Shown: positions 59,001 to 63,234, counted from the first letter of the stretch. The stretch: DNA of 64,000 nt from Arion vulgaris (GCA_020796225.1 CM036753.1:3534001-3598000), one strand, 5' to 3'. Numbers and translations are program-made. Notes: a model not told the origin generated them from the sequence alone.

Positions 59001-59020
59001 ATGATGACTTCAGGAGATGA
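24460..59020 (+). CDS. PTPN4: PTPN4/PTPN3-like FERM-PDZ tyrosine phosphatase, 3' part of gene (12 exons)
   Basis: This is a non-receptor protein tyrosine phosphatase of the PTPN3/PTPN4 (fly Ptpmeg) group. These are cytosolic, cytoskeleton-associated enzymes that remove phosphate from tyrosine and bind partner C-termini through a PDZ domain. Joining exons 24460-24631, 39998-40087, 41269-41412, 43830-43921, 46061-46208, 47099-47189, 50270-50337, 52131-52214, 52922-53262, 54195-54330, 56735-56780 and 58983-59020 gives 1450 nt. This is one base completing an upstream codon, then 482 codons and TGA, with no stop and with matching phases at all eleven junctions. The PDZ domain spans residues ~67-158 and the PTP domain ~216-470. 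Visible catalytic elements are the KNRYRD phosphotyrosine loop (Tyr240), WPD loop (Asp377), [11 protein letters not shown]-loop (Cys409, Arg415) and Q-loop glutamines (453, 457). The N-terminal FERM half is not in the exons found. Choosing PTPN4 over PTPN3 is a convention, since invertebrates usually have one gene for both. The family call is very secure. Confidence 0.95.
25340..25905. repeat. 35-bp minisatellite, ~16 copies, PTPN4 intron
   Basis: The unit is GTGTTCAACTTGTAACATAA plus TACTGATATTCATTA. Variants are CCTTA for CATTA and AAACTTAACTTG expansions at the ends. Confidence 0.97.
26755..27215. repeat. 36-bp minisatellite, ~13 copies
   Basis: The unit is TGTTATGTTTGGTCGTTGAG plus AATAATTGGTAAAATA. 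Because 36 is divisible by three it gives open frames on both strands ([12 protein letters not shown] on plus, [12 protein letters not shown] on minus). There is no start context, splice signal or similarity, so it is not regarded as coding. Confidence 0.97.
27425..27560 (-). mobile_element. SINE family B, 3' half
   Basis: It matches 655-790 in the same order: GATTGATTGAG tail region, ACCATCAACAT, CTCTTTCTTACACATGG, CCGCGGTAGTGCACGTACTC and GACGATGGTTCC. The tRNA-like head is missing, so this is a 5'-truncated copy. Confidence 0.75.
28050..29110 (-). pseudogene. LINE reverse transcriptase remnant with FADD box
   Basis: The minus-strand translation gives [20 protein letters not shown] then N (RT block 4), [20 protein letters not shown] (FADD, the catalytic YADD equivalent), then [12 protein letters not shown]. 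With frame breaks it continues [17 protein letters not shown] and RAMLLRYIG, then [12 protein letters not shown]. This is the palm-to-C-terminus part of a non-LTR retrotransposon ORF2. Stops near the end and a 45-bp triple repeat inside block 3 show it is inactive. Confidence 0.88.
28927..29062. repeat. 45-bp in-frame tandem repeat, 3 copies, inside an RT remnant
   Basis: The unit begins GATAGGCCTGTGTATGGTTC and continues TAACTATGCACTGGC. The minus strand repeats the 15-residue [15 protein letters not shown]. It precedes [12 protein letters not shown], so it is a duplication inside the RT fingers/palm coding sequence. Confidence 0.92.
30230..30720. repeat. T/C-rich low-complexity region with a 53-bp repeat, 4 copies
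   Basis: A polypyrimidine stretch (TTTCCTTTCTTTTTTCTCC and the like) leads into the unit TCATATTTTCTCCCTTCTCT, GCTTCATCATATTGCTCTTC, TTCTTGATCTCCC at about 30498-30715. Confidence 0.93.
30722..31346. mobile_element. Possible insertion flanked by a 21-bp direct repeat
   Basis: ATCATCGTTTACATCTATTC plus T occurs at 30722-30742 and again at 31326-31346. The enclosed ~583 bp is less pyrimidine-biased than the surrounding CT-rich DNA and carries several ATGGCGG-type stretches. It has one 103-codon minus-strand frame of unknown nature. It could be a retroposed sequence with a target duplication or an old tandem-duplication remnant. No family was recognised. Confidence 0.4.
31560..31960 (-). pseudogene. 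LINE C-terminal zinc-finger fragment
   Basis: The minus-strand reading is [20 protein letters not shown] then ITSAHTREC and [12 protein letters not shown]. The C..CGR.C.S.IGL.SH.R.C finger is the usual end of RTE-like retrotransposon ORFs; here the spacing is disturbed. A GGT/GTA-rich low-complexity tract (31655-31740) follows the fragment on the minus strand. Confidence 0.65.
32460..32657. repeat. 39-bp minisatellite, 5 copies
   Basis: The unit is AAATCAGTTTGTCTGCCTTG plus CTCATAACTGGGACACAAT. The last two copies have ATACC. 39 is divisible by three, so minus-strand frames ([13 protein letters not shown]) are open by chance. Confidence 0.96.
33662..33745. repeat. 18-bp tandem repeat, 4 copies, then (TA)n
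   Basis: The unit TCTGTTCTCGTATTCGTC is followed by a TATA tract at 33743-33759. Confidence 0.93.
34520..34750 (+). pseudogene. LINE reverse transcriptase remnant, 5' piece (interrupted)
   Basis: The plus-strand reading is [20 protein letters not shown] then NNGDISKEI, a stop, [10 protein letters not shown]. After a frameshift it reads [24 protein letters not shown] and the K..L.RTY segments are the thumb region of RTE/L1-like RTs. The next residues are found at 35065 beyond an inserted element. Confidence 0.8.
34750..35062 (-). mobile_element. 5'-truncated LINE inserted in antisense into another LINE
   Basis: The minus strand reads [20 protein letters not shown] then [24 protein letters not shown] and [19 protein letters not shown], then GAGAGGAATTATT. 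This is the W.GH..R....RGRPK.T..R end of a non-LTR ORF2 with its short ATT tail. It is an open frame of 91 codons, so it is younger than the host fragment. The same 3' end is at 24285 and its 5' part at 36165. Confidence 0.85.
35063..35525 (+). pseudogene. LINE reverse transcriptase remnant, 3' piece
   Basis: The plus strand resumes with [77 protein letters not shown] and RRWLQDI, ending about 35525. A 39-bp segment encoding [13 protein letters not shown] is repeated twice in frame. With 34520-34750 this is one element split by the antisense insertion. Confidence 0.85.
35700..36160. repeat. 20/21-bp minisatellite, ~23 copies
   Basis: The unit is GATACAACTTCAGGATGAAA plus T, mixed with a 20-bp form lacking one A. 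The mixture gives an irregular alternation of the two lengths. Confidence 0.97.
36165..36214 (+). mobile_element. LINE fragment fused to a SINE
   Basis: AATGTCTAGTCAACCACTAG then TAACTACTGTTATAAGAAA matches the start of the 34750-35062 element. It stops abruptly at the start of the family A SINE. It is only about 45 bp long. Confidence 0.7.
36212..36375 (+). mobile_element. SINE family A, 5'-truncated copy
   Basis: It begins inside the tRNA head at CCCCTGTGAGTGTGGTTCAA (B box GGTTCAACTCC). It continues GTTTGTGGCACCGAACCGAA, GGGTTACGATGTCCATGG and CGCCGAACCGAAGAG, and ends TGCTTCTGGATCC plus an A-rich run. Confidence 0.88.
36820..37055. repeat. 18-bp minisatellite with two variants, ~13 copies
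   Basis: Variant A is GATATGATACTACACATA and variant B is GATATGTTACTGCTCATA. The order is A A A B A A B A A A B A, i.e. blocks of 54 and 72 bp. Long ORFs in several frames on both strands are a by-product of the period. Confidence 0.96.
37470..37795. repeat. 33-bp minisatellite, ~10 copies
   Basis: The unit is TTTCTATAGTGTAACTTGAA plus ATGGAAATTATAG. The first copies have AGTCAATAGTGTAACTTGAG. Confidence 0.95.
38265..38390. repeat. 53-bp duplication
   Basis: Two copies of CTTGTGTTCTTCTGTCTTTC then TTGTATCATATATTTGTGAG, in the PTPN4 intron. Confidence 0.85.
38865..39005 (-). mobile_element. SINE family C copy, head degraded
   Basis: The minus strand reads GGCTTCCATGCAGGAGACCC, TTTCTGTTGTGGGCATCAAT, AAAAAATCCTAACCTGAACA and CCTAGCTATGCGGGCCATTA. 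These are the same blocks in the same order as 4600-4800 and 61520. Confidence 0.75.
39820..39955. repeat. 65-bp duplication just upstream of a PTPN4 exon
   Basis: Two copies of AAAGTTTGGTAGAGACTTCA then TCATAACATTGGTAAGTTGT. It ends about 40 bp before the acceptor at 39997, so it may lie near the branch-point region. Confidence 0.88.
39998..40087 (+). CDS. PTPN4: PTPN4 exon 2 of window: start of PDZ domain
   Basis: The exon is 90 nt, phase 0 at both ends (residues 58-87), with acceptor TTTGTCAG and donor GTGAGT. It encodes the first strand of the PDZ domain ([12 protein letters not shown]) and the carboxylate-binding loop GRFGFNVK. The [14 protein letters not shown] pattern is characteristic of the PTPN3/PTPN4 PDZ domain, whose loop has FGF rather than the usual GLGF. 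Just upstream, a 65-bp intronic segment is duplicated (39820-39955). Confidence 0.95.
40088..41268 (+). other. PTPN4: PTPN4 intron with LINE RNase H fragment
   Basis: Apart from the RNase H fragment at 40185-40420, a (CA)n tract at 40146-40160 and a 27-bp duplication at 40759-40806 (AAATATATTATTGTAGCGGA), no other feature was recognised. Confidence 0.6.
40185..40420 (+). pseudogene. LINE RNase H fragment
   Basis: The plus strand reads [20 protein letters not shown] then [17 protein letters not shown], then a stop after [26 protein letters not shown] is the RNase H block that ends many non-LTR ORF2 proteins. It starts immediately after a CA/TA microsatellite. Confidence 0.82.
41269..41412 (+). 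CDS. PTPN4: PTPN4 exon 3 of window: central PDZ domain
   Basis: The exon is 144 nt, phase 0 at both ends (residues 88-135), with acceptor CTTTCAG and donor GTAAGG. It encodes [19 protein letters not shown] followed by [20 protein letters not shown] and then DVSQHTHEQ. This is the middle of the PDZ fold, including the strand and helix with the HTHEQ element that lines the ligand groove. The match to the family is near-colinear with no gap. Confidence 0.96.
41413..43829 (+). other. PTPN4: PTPN4 intron, mostly unique sequence
   Basis: It contains a three-copy ~37-bp motif TTGGACAGTGCTGAAAGGG (41630-41735). A 135-codon ORF at 42048-42455 is of unknown nature (many Lys/Arg/Gln, no family recognised, probably a decayed element). 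A family D SINE 3' end lies at about 43240-43300. Confidence 0.5.
43240..43300 (+). mobile_element. SINE family D 3' end
   Basis: CACAAAGAGTGGTTTAATAA then GTGGTCGATATGGAGCATTC, followed by AGAAGAAGAAAGAAG. It matches the tail end of 23935-24215 read on its own strand. The upstream part is too diverged to delimit. Confidence 0.6.
43830..43921 (+). CDS. PTPN4: PTPN4 exon 4 of window: end of PDZ domain
   Basis: The exon is 92 nt, starting in phase 0 after CTTCTTCAG and ending in phase 2 (residues 136-165 plus two bases of 166). It encodes [20 protein letters not shown] then [10 protein letters not shown], the last helix and strand of the PDZ domain. The donor is inferred as GA|GTGATG at 43922. 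It is weak, but only this choice combined with the acceptor at 46061 keeps frame and family spacing into [14 protein letters not shown]. Direct read-through meets TGA at 43923. The earlier GTAAAG at 43909 would lose the conserved VYEIV. Confidence 0.88.
44280..45455. repeat. 35/36-bp minisatellite, ~33 copies
   Basis: The unit is TGTTCCACATGTTGTAGAGG plus GATAATCTGGTCTACC. Variants are TGTCCCAC, TGTCACAC, GTGTACC and a one-base-shorter GGTAATC form. Long and short forms are interspersed in a patchy pattern. Confidence 0.98.
45605..46005. repeat. ~60-bp minisatellite, ~6 copies
   Basis: The unit reads ACCAACACCCAGTACCATCC, TATGTTGTACATCATACAAG and TATGCTCCACACTGC. Several copies have one-base losses. 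The last copy ends at the start of the sequence before PTPN4 exon 5. Confidence 0.93.
46061..46208 (+). CDS. PTPN4: PTPN4 exon 5 of window: PDZ-PTP linker
   Basis: The exon is 148 nt: one base completing residue 166 (Asp) and then 49 codons (167-215), ending in phase 0 at donor GTGGGT. It encodes [14 protein letters not shown], a serine-rich stretch and [18 protein letters not shown]. The EPDF.YIPE and AQFE elements are the conserved linker leading into the phosphatase domain. The acceptor chosen is CACGTTAG before 46061. The pyrimidine-richer TTCCCCAG ten bases upstream (before 46051) was rejected because it does not keep frame with the previous exon. The exon directly follows a ~60-bp tandem array (45605-46005). 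Confidence 0.9.
46209..47098 (+). repeat. PTPN4: PTPN4 intron: CT microsatellites within a ~125-bp repeat
   Basis: A segment GATAATGTATATGATGTAGC, TACAACTTTGTATAAACATC, TTCAAGTAACATCTTTACTG and a long (CT)n tract recurs three times (about 46770-47060). Another (CT)n lies at 46549-46582 and 46700-46755. The final tract supplies the pyrimidine run before acceptor GTGAACAG at 47098. Confidence 0.93.
47099..47189 (+). CDS. PTPN4: PTPN4 exon 6 of window: phosphotyrosine-recognition loop
   Basis: The exon is 91 nt, phase 0 to phase 1 (residues 216-245 plus one base of 246), with acceptor GTGAACAG and donor GTGAGT. It encodes [20 protein letters not shown] then [10 protein letters not shown], with the next residue Tyr split across the intron. 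KNRYRD (Tyr240) is the substrate-binding phosphotyrosine loop of classical PTPs. The upstream intron end is unusual: the pyrimidine tract sits at the end of a ~125-bp repeat rich in CT microsatellite. Confidence 0.96.
47459..47845 (+). pseudogene. LINE C-terminal region (zinc-knuckle tail), frame-broken
   Basis: In mixed frames it reads [34 protein letters not shown], then [20 protein letters not shown]. It ends in GCCAAAGAAGAAGATTC. The RTGHC.L..HLHR...C..C.....H.L..CP pattern is the usual end after RNase H in Jockey-type elements. It is the same family as 16420-16860. Confidence 0.8.
48030..48140. repeat. 59-bp duplication
   Basis: Two copies of CTCTTTACAGCTTTTTTTCC then TACACTGTACACATTCAAAC. 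Both contain a TTTACAG acceptor-like motif inside the PTPN4 intron. Confidence 0.88.
48590..49390 (+). pseudogene. LINE reverse transcriptase C-terminal half (RTE-like)
   Basis: The reading is [20 protein letters not shown], then [74 protein letters not shown]. After a frame change it reads [16 protein letters not shown], a stop, [15 protein letters not shown] and [13 protein letters not shown]. This is the thumb and C-terminal region of RTE-like non-LTR ORF2, with its YLGS, LKVYRAV.LP.LLY..E.W and R..GHV.RM blocks. The YADD box is missing and frames are broken. Confidence 0.9.
50270..50337 (+). CDS. PTPN4: PTPN4 exon 7 of window: PTP domain
   Basis: The exon is 68 nt, with acceptor TTGTTTCAG and donor GTAAGT. 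Two bases complete Tyr246, then 22 codons (247-268) encode [20 protein letters not shown] then [11 protein letters not shown] is the conserved PTP motif after the phosphotyrosine loop. The short exon lies in a large repeat-filled intron interval, with LINE fragments on both sides. Confidence 0.96.
50640..51120 (+). pseudogene. LINE RNase H and zinc-knuckle tail
   Basis: The plus strand reads [20 protein letters not shown] then [10 protein letters not shown] (RNase H). After frameshifts it reads PTCTCG, a stop, [17 protein letters not shown], then [20 protein letters not shown] and RTRN. This is the CxCG...EH.L..C tail. The order matches a Jockey-type ORF2 end. Stops make it inactive. Confidence 0.85.
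51560..51660 (+). pseudogene. LINE Cys-rich tail fragment
   Basis: One frame reads [20 protein letters not shown], nearly identical to the minus-strand tail at 19320-19400. No other part of the element was recognised beside it. Confidence 0.7.
51730..51990 (-). mobile_element. SINE family D, near full-length
   Basis: The minus strand starts CCCATGTGGTTCTGGGGCCC. It continues AAAGAATAGTAACTG, TAAATAAAAAGCATTGCAGA, AATCAGATGTGTTGGCCTAC, GCGCATAACTGGCACATCA-like blocks and AGGTTGGTTAACAAG, and ends GAAGAAGAAAATAAATTG. It is co-linear with 23935-24215. Confidence 0.78.
52131..52214 (+). CDS. PTPN4: PTPN4 exon 8 of window: PTP domain
   Basis: The exon is 84 nt, phase 0 at both ends (residues 269-296), with acceptor TTATTGCAG and donor GTTGGT. 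It encodes [20 protein letters not shown] then [20 protein letters not shown] is the invariant core strand and helix of classical PTPs. The following intron consists largely of a ~41-bp AT-rich array. Confidence 0.96.
52225..52830. repeat. PTPN4: ~41-bp AT-rich minisatellite, ~14 copies, PTPN4 intron
   Basis: The unit is TAGTTTTATTATCCATTATA then TATAATCTTATCCATTCTGT. It fills almost the whole intron 52215-52921 and decays toward the right. Confidence 0.93.
52922..53262 (+). CDS. PTPN4: PTPN4 exon 9 of window: WPD loop and catalytic cysteine
   Basis: The exon is 341 nt, phase 0 to phase 2 (residues 297-409 plus two bases of 410), with acceptor ATTGGTCAG and donor GTGAGT. It encodes [20 protein letters not shown], then RVKCHQYWP, the general-acid loop WPDHGVPDD (Asp377) and VHC with the nucleophile Cys409. 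Ser410 is split by the intron. WPDHG and VERGR.KC.QYWP match the PTPN3/4 family closely, so the enzyme is predicted active. The donor sequence ACTGCAG|GTGAGT is the first unit of a ~33-bp tandem array that fills the next 500 bp. Confidence 0.97.
53250..53770 (+). repeat. PTPN4: ~33-bp array seeded on a PTPN4 donor site, ~14 copies
   Basis: The exon end ACTGCAG|GTGAGTGACA is followed by ATATTAGTTGCTGTTGTT, then ACTGCAGGTGAGTGAC again. Units shorten and diverge to CTGCAGGTGAGAGAGATATT. Many copies keep CAG|GTGAG, a good donor consensus, and also a CTGCAG acceptor-like site. Confidence 0.95.
53948..54030 (-). pseudogene. Short LINE RNase H fragment
   Basis: One minus-strand frame reads [20 protein letters not shown], the H.GV.GNE.AD block. 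It is only about 80 bp, in the intron before the P-loop exon. Confidence 0.6.
54195..54330 (+). CDS. PTPN4: PTPN4 exon 10 of window: P-loop arginine to Q-loop
   Basis: The exon is 136 nt, starting after TTATTCCAG. One base completes Ser410, then 45 codons (411-455) follow, ending in phase 0 at donor GTAAGT. With the previous exon it forms [10 protein letters not shown], with the phosphate-binding Arg415. It continues [20 protein letters not shown] and ends [12 protein letters not shown], with Q-loop Gln453. The last 36 nt plus donor and 54 nt of intron are repeated three more times downstream with a 90-bp period. The first donor is the family-consistent one. Confidence 0.96.
54295..54654 (+). 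repeat. PTPN4: 90-bp repeat of exon end plus donor, 4 copies
   Basis: Copies start at 54295, 54385, 54475 and 54565. Each encodes [12 protein letters not shown], then a GTAAGT (copy 1) or GTATGT (copies 2-4) donor, and 54 bp of intron-like sequence. All four are in one open frame, since 90 is divisible by three. Confidence 0.97.
55120..55262 (+). pseudogene. LINE reverse-transcriptase C-terminal fragment
   Basis: The plus strand reads [20 protein letters not shown] then [14 protein letters not shown] and RWIQDAT. This is the R.FGHV.R..GLE....EG....KR.RGRP...W.QD block of non-LTR ORF2. It is abutted on the right by a minus-strand LINE tail. Confidence 0.8.
55262..55700 (-). pseudogene. LINE C-terminal tail
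   Basis: The minus strand reads [20 protein letters not shown] then [20 protein letters not shown] and [18 protein letters not shown]. This is the C..H.L..CP.....R...WP tail after RNase H. The same tail, with its last third tandemly expanded, is at 63235-64000. Confidence 0.82.
55690..55795 (-). mobile_element. SINE family D 5' part
   Basis: The minus strand reads GTTACCGGGACCCAAATTTG then GGGTGTAAAGAATAGAACCA and CGACTAAGGAGGTTTG. It matches 56197-56300 in the opposite orientation. Confidence 0.65.
56190..56425 (+). mobile_element. SINE family D copy
   Basis: GTTACCGGGGCCCAAATTTG, GGGTGTAAAGAATAGAACCA, GCGACTAAGGAGGTTTGGCT, then a variable middle, TCACAAAGAGTGATTAAAAT and GCAAGAAGAAGATGG. 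It has head and tail blocks of family D with a distinct middle. Confidence 0.65.
56735..56780 (+). CDS. PTPN4: PTPN4 exon 11 of window: last PTP helix
   Basis: The exon is 46 nt, with acceptor ATATTTCAG and donor GTAAGT, phase 0 to phase 1 (residues 456-470 plus one base of 471). It encodes [15 protein letters not shown], the conserved QY.FVCEAI.KVY helix that ends the phosphatase domain. At the junction the product reads QTSSQY. Gln453 and Gln457 of the Q-loop are both kept. Confidence 0.95.
57520..57700 (+). pseudogene. LINE C-terminal fragment
   Basis: The readable peptide is [15 protein letters not shown], stop, MAKVEFCKK-like with frame breaks. A GATAGAACATCAGGAAAGAT segment is duplicated at 57541 and 57575. 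Only the RGRPRK block supports the call. Confidence 0.55.
58470..58868 (+). mobile_element. SINE family B, near full-length
   Basis: The head is TTTGTGGTGTAGCGGTATAT then TGCTAGTCTCTCACTTGAG (A-box region). The body is TGAGATCTAGTTCCTAGTCC then TATTGGAGACGGAC, TGTGTAAGAAAGAGATGGAA and CACCAAAGTGCAATGATGAT. The tail is TCAATCAATCAATT. It is co-linear with 655-1090 reversed. Confidence 0.8.
58983..59020 (+). CDS. PTPN4: PTPN4 exon 12 of window: C-terminus and stop
   Basis: The acceptor is ATTCACTAG. Two bases complete Glu471, then [11 protein letters not shown] and TGA at 59018-59020. EG.VKP is the conserved short tail after the PTP domain in this family. The coding part and 14 bases beyond the stop form a 52-bp unit repeated to about 59171. 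Each copy is preceded by AG and encodes the same or nearly the same tail. The first copy is taken as the exon because its acceptor has the longest normal intron upstream. Confidence 0.93.
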
Positions 59021-59180
59021 GACAAGTATAACAGAGGGTCTTGTTAAACCTCATGATGACTTCAGGAGATGAGACAAGTATAACAGAGGATCTTGTTAAA
59101 CCTCATGATGACTTTAGGAGATGAAAGTATAACAGAGGGTCTTGTTAAACCTCATGATGACTTCAGGAGATGAGACAAAC
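58983..59180 (+). repeat. PTPN4: 52-bp array made of the PTPN4 terminal exon, ~4 copies
   Basis: Copies start at 58983, 59035, 59087 and 59136. The unit is AGGGTCTTGTTAAACCTCAT, GATGACTTCAGGAGATGAGA, CAAGTATAACAG. Copies 2-4 are each preceded by CAG. Copy 3 changes GGT to GAT (Gly to Asp). Copy 4 follows a three-base deletion. Confidence 0.96.
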
Positions 59181-60379
59181 AAATGTCAAGCAAATTGTAA
59201 AAGATGTATAGCTCACAATATGGCATGTGTTCAAAGCTTGCTCCTTACCGTGACTAAATAACTACAACATGTGTTCTGTCAGTATTGCAACCATTCAATA
59301 AGTAATGTAGCTATGACTTCCTACTAGATCCTCAGGTTACAGGCCCATCTCATCTTACCCAGACACTGGAGTCAGAGCTCAACTTGAGAGATTGAAGATA
59401 AACACTACAATTTAACATCTTTTCTTACGCCCCATGAGAGGTGGTTATTGTTAACCAGACACTGGAGTCAGAGCTCAACTTGAGAGATTGAAGATAAAGA
59501 TACAATTTAACATCTTTTCTTACGCCCCATGAGAGGTGGTTATTATTAACCAGACACTGGGGTCAGAGCTCAACTTGAGAGATTGAAGATAAAGATACAA
59601 TTTAACATCTTTTCTTACGCCCCATGAGAGGTGGTTATTATTAACCAGACACTGGGGTCAGAGCTCAACTTGAGAGATTGAAGATAAAGATACAATTTAA
59701 CATCTTTTCTTACGCTCCATGAGAGGTGGTTATTTTACCAGACACTGGAGTCAGAGCTCAACTTGAGAGATTGAAGATAAAGACTACAATTTAACATCTT
59801 TTCTTACGCCCATGAGAAGTGGTTATTGCTGCCTGACATCACAGAGATTTGACTGTGTCAGTTGCCAGTCTAAATGTTGCAGAATGTCAGGAAGATACTC
59901 TACGGTGGACAGTATGGAACCTATACTGTGTATTACTAACACACCACATTGCTGGTTCACTTTTGTCCCTGTTATATCGCTCAAGAAATTGTTCGTTGCT
60001 GATCACCAGCAGACACTAGATAAATGAACTAGGATGGAACAAGCCAGCAGGACACTATATTTATAACTTTGAAGAGCATTGAAATTTCCAATTTTCCAAC
60101 TCTTCTTGTGAATGCCAACGTTCAACTCTAATGTTCGGCTCTGTTCAACTCTAACGTTATCCAATTCAATTATGTTGACTATAAGACTATACCGCTGTGG
60201 CTGTGTGGGGAAAAACAAAACAATTGACCTTCCATGTATTTATTAACCTGCTAATCATGTTATTCTTGTTCACATCTTCAACAGAATTTATCATTACAAA
60301 AATCATTCCTTGATATATTCATTCTCATTTATTTATCTGATTTGGTTTTTTTAAAATAATATTTGTACTGATAAATAAA
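59021..60379 (+). other. PTPN4: Probable PTPN4 3' UTR with polyadenylation signal
   Basis: After the stop come the rest of the 52-bp terminal-exon array, a ~96-bp five-copy array (59358-59815) and AT-rich unique sequence. The first good AATAAA seen downstream is at 60374-60379, which would give a 3' UTR of about 1.36 kb. The cleavage site is inferred only; no transcript evidence is available. Confidence 0.4.
59358..59815. repeat. ~96-bp minisatellite, 5 copies, in the probable 3' UTR
   Basis: The unit contains CCAGACACTGGAGTCAGAGC, TCAACTTGAGAGATTGAAGA, TTTAACATCTTTTCTTACGC and CCCATGAGAGGTGGTTATT. Confidence 0.95.
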
Positions 60380-60639
60380 ATCTGCATTTATTTGTTTACT
60401 TTTGTAATTTGGACAAGGCTGATGATGTTCTTTGCTTTTATTGAGTACAACATGGCTGATACAACAACTGTGTTTACAAGTATGATGTACACATATTTCA
60501 TACAACTATTTTAGTACACAGAATGTATGTGTAAGTAAACATGGGTGTGTAGTCTGTCACTTATTCATCACAGTGTCATCTGTATATATTATAAGATGAA
60601 TGGGTTTAGGTATTGTGTGAGTTTGTTGTTGAACACAAG

Positions 60640-61000
60640 AATATGGAGATGTTCCACTTCTGTCTACTTCTCCTTCTGAGATGTTCCACTTCTGTCTACT
60701 TCTGCTTCTGAGATGTTCCACTTCTGTCTACTTCTGCTTCTGAGATGTTCCACTTCTGTCTACTTCTGCTTCTGAGATGTTCCACTTCTGTCTACTTCTC
60801 CTTCTGAGATGTTCCACTTCTGTCTACTTCTGCTTCTGAGATGTTCCACTTGTCTACTTCTGCTTCTGAGATGTTCCACTTCTGTCTACTTCTGCTTCTG
60901 AGATGTTCCACTTCTGTCTACTTCTGCTTCTGAGATGTTCCACTTGTCTACTTCTGCTTCTGAGATGTTCCACTTCTGTCTACTTCTGCTTCTGAGATCA
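60640..61000. repeat. 32-bp minisatellite, ~11 copies
   Basis: The unit is GAGATGTTCCACTTCTGTCT plus ACTTCTGCTTCT, with two 30-bp copies lacking CT. It abuts a minus-strand LINE tail and may derive from that element's end. Confidence 0.96.
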
Positions 61001-61029
61001 ACTTCTGCGATGCGACTACTCCGGTATGT

Positions 61030-61295
61030 GTCATAAACAGGGCGGTGTGCTTGAGGTTTTCACCAGTTTCCCCATAGTTTGTTTTGTAGGGTTGTTTCTG
61101 TTAGCCAGATTTCCATTCTCACACTACTCAGGCTGGCACATTCTTGCAAGATGTGCTTTGGTGCTCCACAGGTGAATGTAACTGAGTCCCTGAGACCCAT
61201 TCTATGGAGGTGTGCTCTGAGACCGCAGTGTTCCGTTCTAAGTCTGAAGACTGCCCTGTGTACTTCTCTTTTACTCTTTCTCTCTGGTGTTACTG
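61030..61295 (-). pseudogene. LINE C-terminal tail (zinc knuckle)
   Basis: The minus strand reads VHRAVFRLRTEHCGLRAHLH then RMGLRDSVTFTCGAPKHILQ, ECASLSSVRMEIWLTETTLQ and NKLWGNW-stop. This is the RT.HC.L..HL.R.......C.CG....H.L..C tail of a Jockey-type ORF2, the most legible of the four tails in the window. Confidence 0.88.
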
Positions 61296-61469
61296 ATAGC
61301 GAAATTGATAACACACTGAATTAGTTGTTGTTTGCATTCATTCTTATCAAGTTAAATCACTCTTTATGATATGTTTGGTTTATGCCAAAGAACAACTACA
61401 CATTGCACCTTGGTTCATGGACTCCTACGCATGTAGGACAGGCACATTCAAAATTTTAGACCTATCTGC

Positions 61470-61910
61470 ACTAGTGACTACATTCCATGGAAATTATGGG
61501 GCTCTAGGCCAGCTTTGAAGTGTCTGGTCGAATGGATTAGAGCGCGGGCTTCAATCTGGGAGACCGAGGAGTTTTCTGTGAGGGCATAACTAAAAAAATC
61601 CTAACCTGAACACTCCTGCGGCTGCACTAGCCATCTGGCTATTAAATTTCAAGGTTCATGTCTCTCCTCCTTCTTTTCTTCCCTCCTTCTCCTATTTGGA
61701 AATTATGGGCTCTAGGCCAGCTTTGAAGTGTCTGTCGAATGGATTAGAGGCGGGCTTCACTGGGAGACCGAAGTTTTTCTGTGAGGGCATAACTAAAAAT
61801 CCTAACTGAACACTACGCGCACTAGCCATCTGGCATTAAATTTCACAGGTCATGTCTCTCCTCCTCTCTTCTCTCCCGTCTCTCGACACAATAAAAAGCG
61901 GTATTAAGGC
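61470..61910 (+). mobile_element. Two tandem SINE family C copies
   Basis: The first copy is at about 61525-61690: TCGAATGGATTAGAGCGCGG head, AAAAATCCTAACCTGAACAC and CACTAGCCATCTGGCTATTA. The second is at 61735-61905 with the same order and many single-base losses. Both are preceded by GGAAATTATGGGGCTCTAGG, so a ~215-bp unit including flank was duplicated. Confidence 0.85.
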
Positions 61911-63234
61911 AGTAACAATAGTATTTTATTGTAAAGGCTAGCTTGAGCCAAAATGTATTTTGTGCTTAGTGCCACTGGTGATAAGCAAAGCAAGCCTTCA
62001 TGCACAAATCAGAGGTGCTAGACTGGTCTGAATAATTAGGGGAAAACAACTCATTTAAAAATTATGTTTCTAGACGTTTGGTAAAACCTAGAAGAACCCT
62101 CACTTTAGACTTTGGTAAATCAGAAAACTCCACTCTTTGTGGAATGTTCAATAATGAGAGTGGAACCTCTACTTTGGGTGGGAATCATTCTAGTGTGGAG
62201 TCATTTAGTGGAGTGCCACTTAGTAGCGGAGTTCACAAGTGTTGGACTATTTCACTAGGAGAGTGTTTCAGAATAAGGCAGCATCTCCTCAGTCACCAAG
62301 ACATAGATTCTTTGTGTTTAAGAGAATGCAATACTAATAATTACCATTGAATCAAACTGGGTGTTATGTTTAGTATTGTTACTTGAGGTGCCATTACTTT
62401 TCTGTTATGTTTCACAGGAATAGAAATACATCTATGATGAACTTGTTAGCTCAGTGGACAGATAGTTTAACAAAGGTAATTATTGAAAGTTAGAAAGAGA
62501 AAGGAAATGCAAGATATCAAAGAATGAAGTTGTGATATGTTTTTAAAAACATTAGTGGAAAAAATAGAGAATATTTTCAGTATAAACATGCTTCGAAAAC
62601 ACATTGATCAAAGATTACTTAAGTATAGTCGAGTGTGTAATATCATAGATGCCTTAAGTACATACCAATGCGTAGTATTATAAATGACTAAATTAACTCT
62701 TTCCATGTCAATCGCCGCACGCTGCTCCACAGAGTATTCCGTTGAACACCATTCACCGCACCATTCGAGTTGTTTCCCTTATAAGAAGTCTTTCTAGTTT
62801 TACTTCTACTATTTTACTTCTGCTACTTTTTAACCTTGTTATTTTAATAGATTGTCCAGTTTTCTTCAATTTAGTATATACAAATATACAAGTAATAAGA
62901 TACGTATATACATGTTTATTTATTAATGAGTAGTTACAATTTTGTTTGTTTTTTAGTGCTTTGTTTTACCTCCCTTGAATTAACTGTACAATTGAAGAAA
63001 TAACTGCGTACAGAAAGAGTTAAAGTGGAAAGGTGAATGTTTATTAGCAGTCAGAGGCTGTGGTATCACCAATGTTTTGTAAGCTCACCATATAATAATT
63101 GACATTTCCAGATCTGTATTAACTGTGGTCATTCTTGTCACTGCTTTCAGCATGAATATTTGTACAGTAATATGTCTATTATTGCTGATAGTAAATATTG
63201 AAAACTAATTGTATTATTGTCATGTTTTCTTCTT
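61911..63234. other. Downstream non-coding sequence
   Basis: A 90-codon ORF at 62078-62350 (LTLDFGKSENSTLCGMFNNE then SGTSTLGG) was not recognised as any family and has no clear splice context. The remainder is AT-rich with nothing recognised. Confidence 0.4.

Noticed and set aside
62078..62350. 90-codon ORF rich in Ser/Gly considered as a downstream gene exon
   Set aside because: No recognisable domain or splice signals at its edges; not enough to call a gene.
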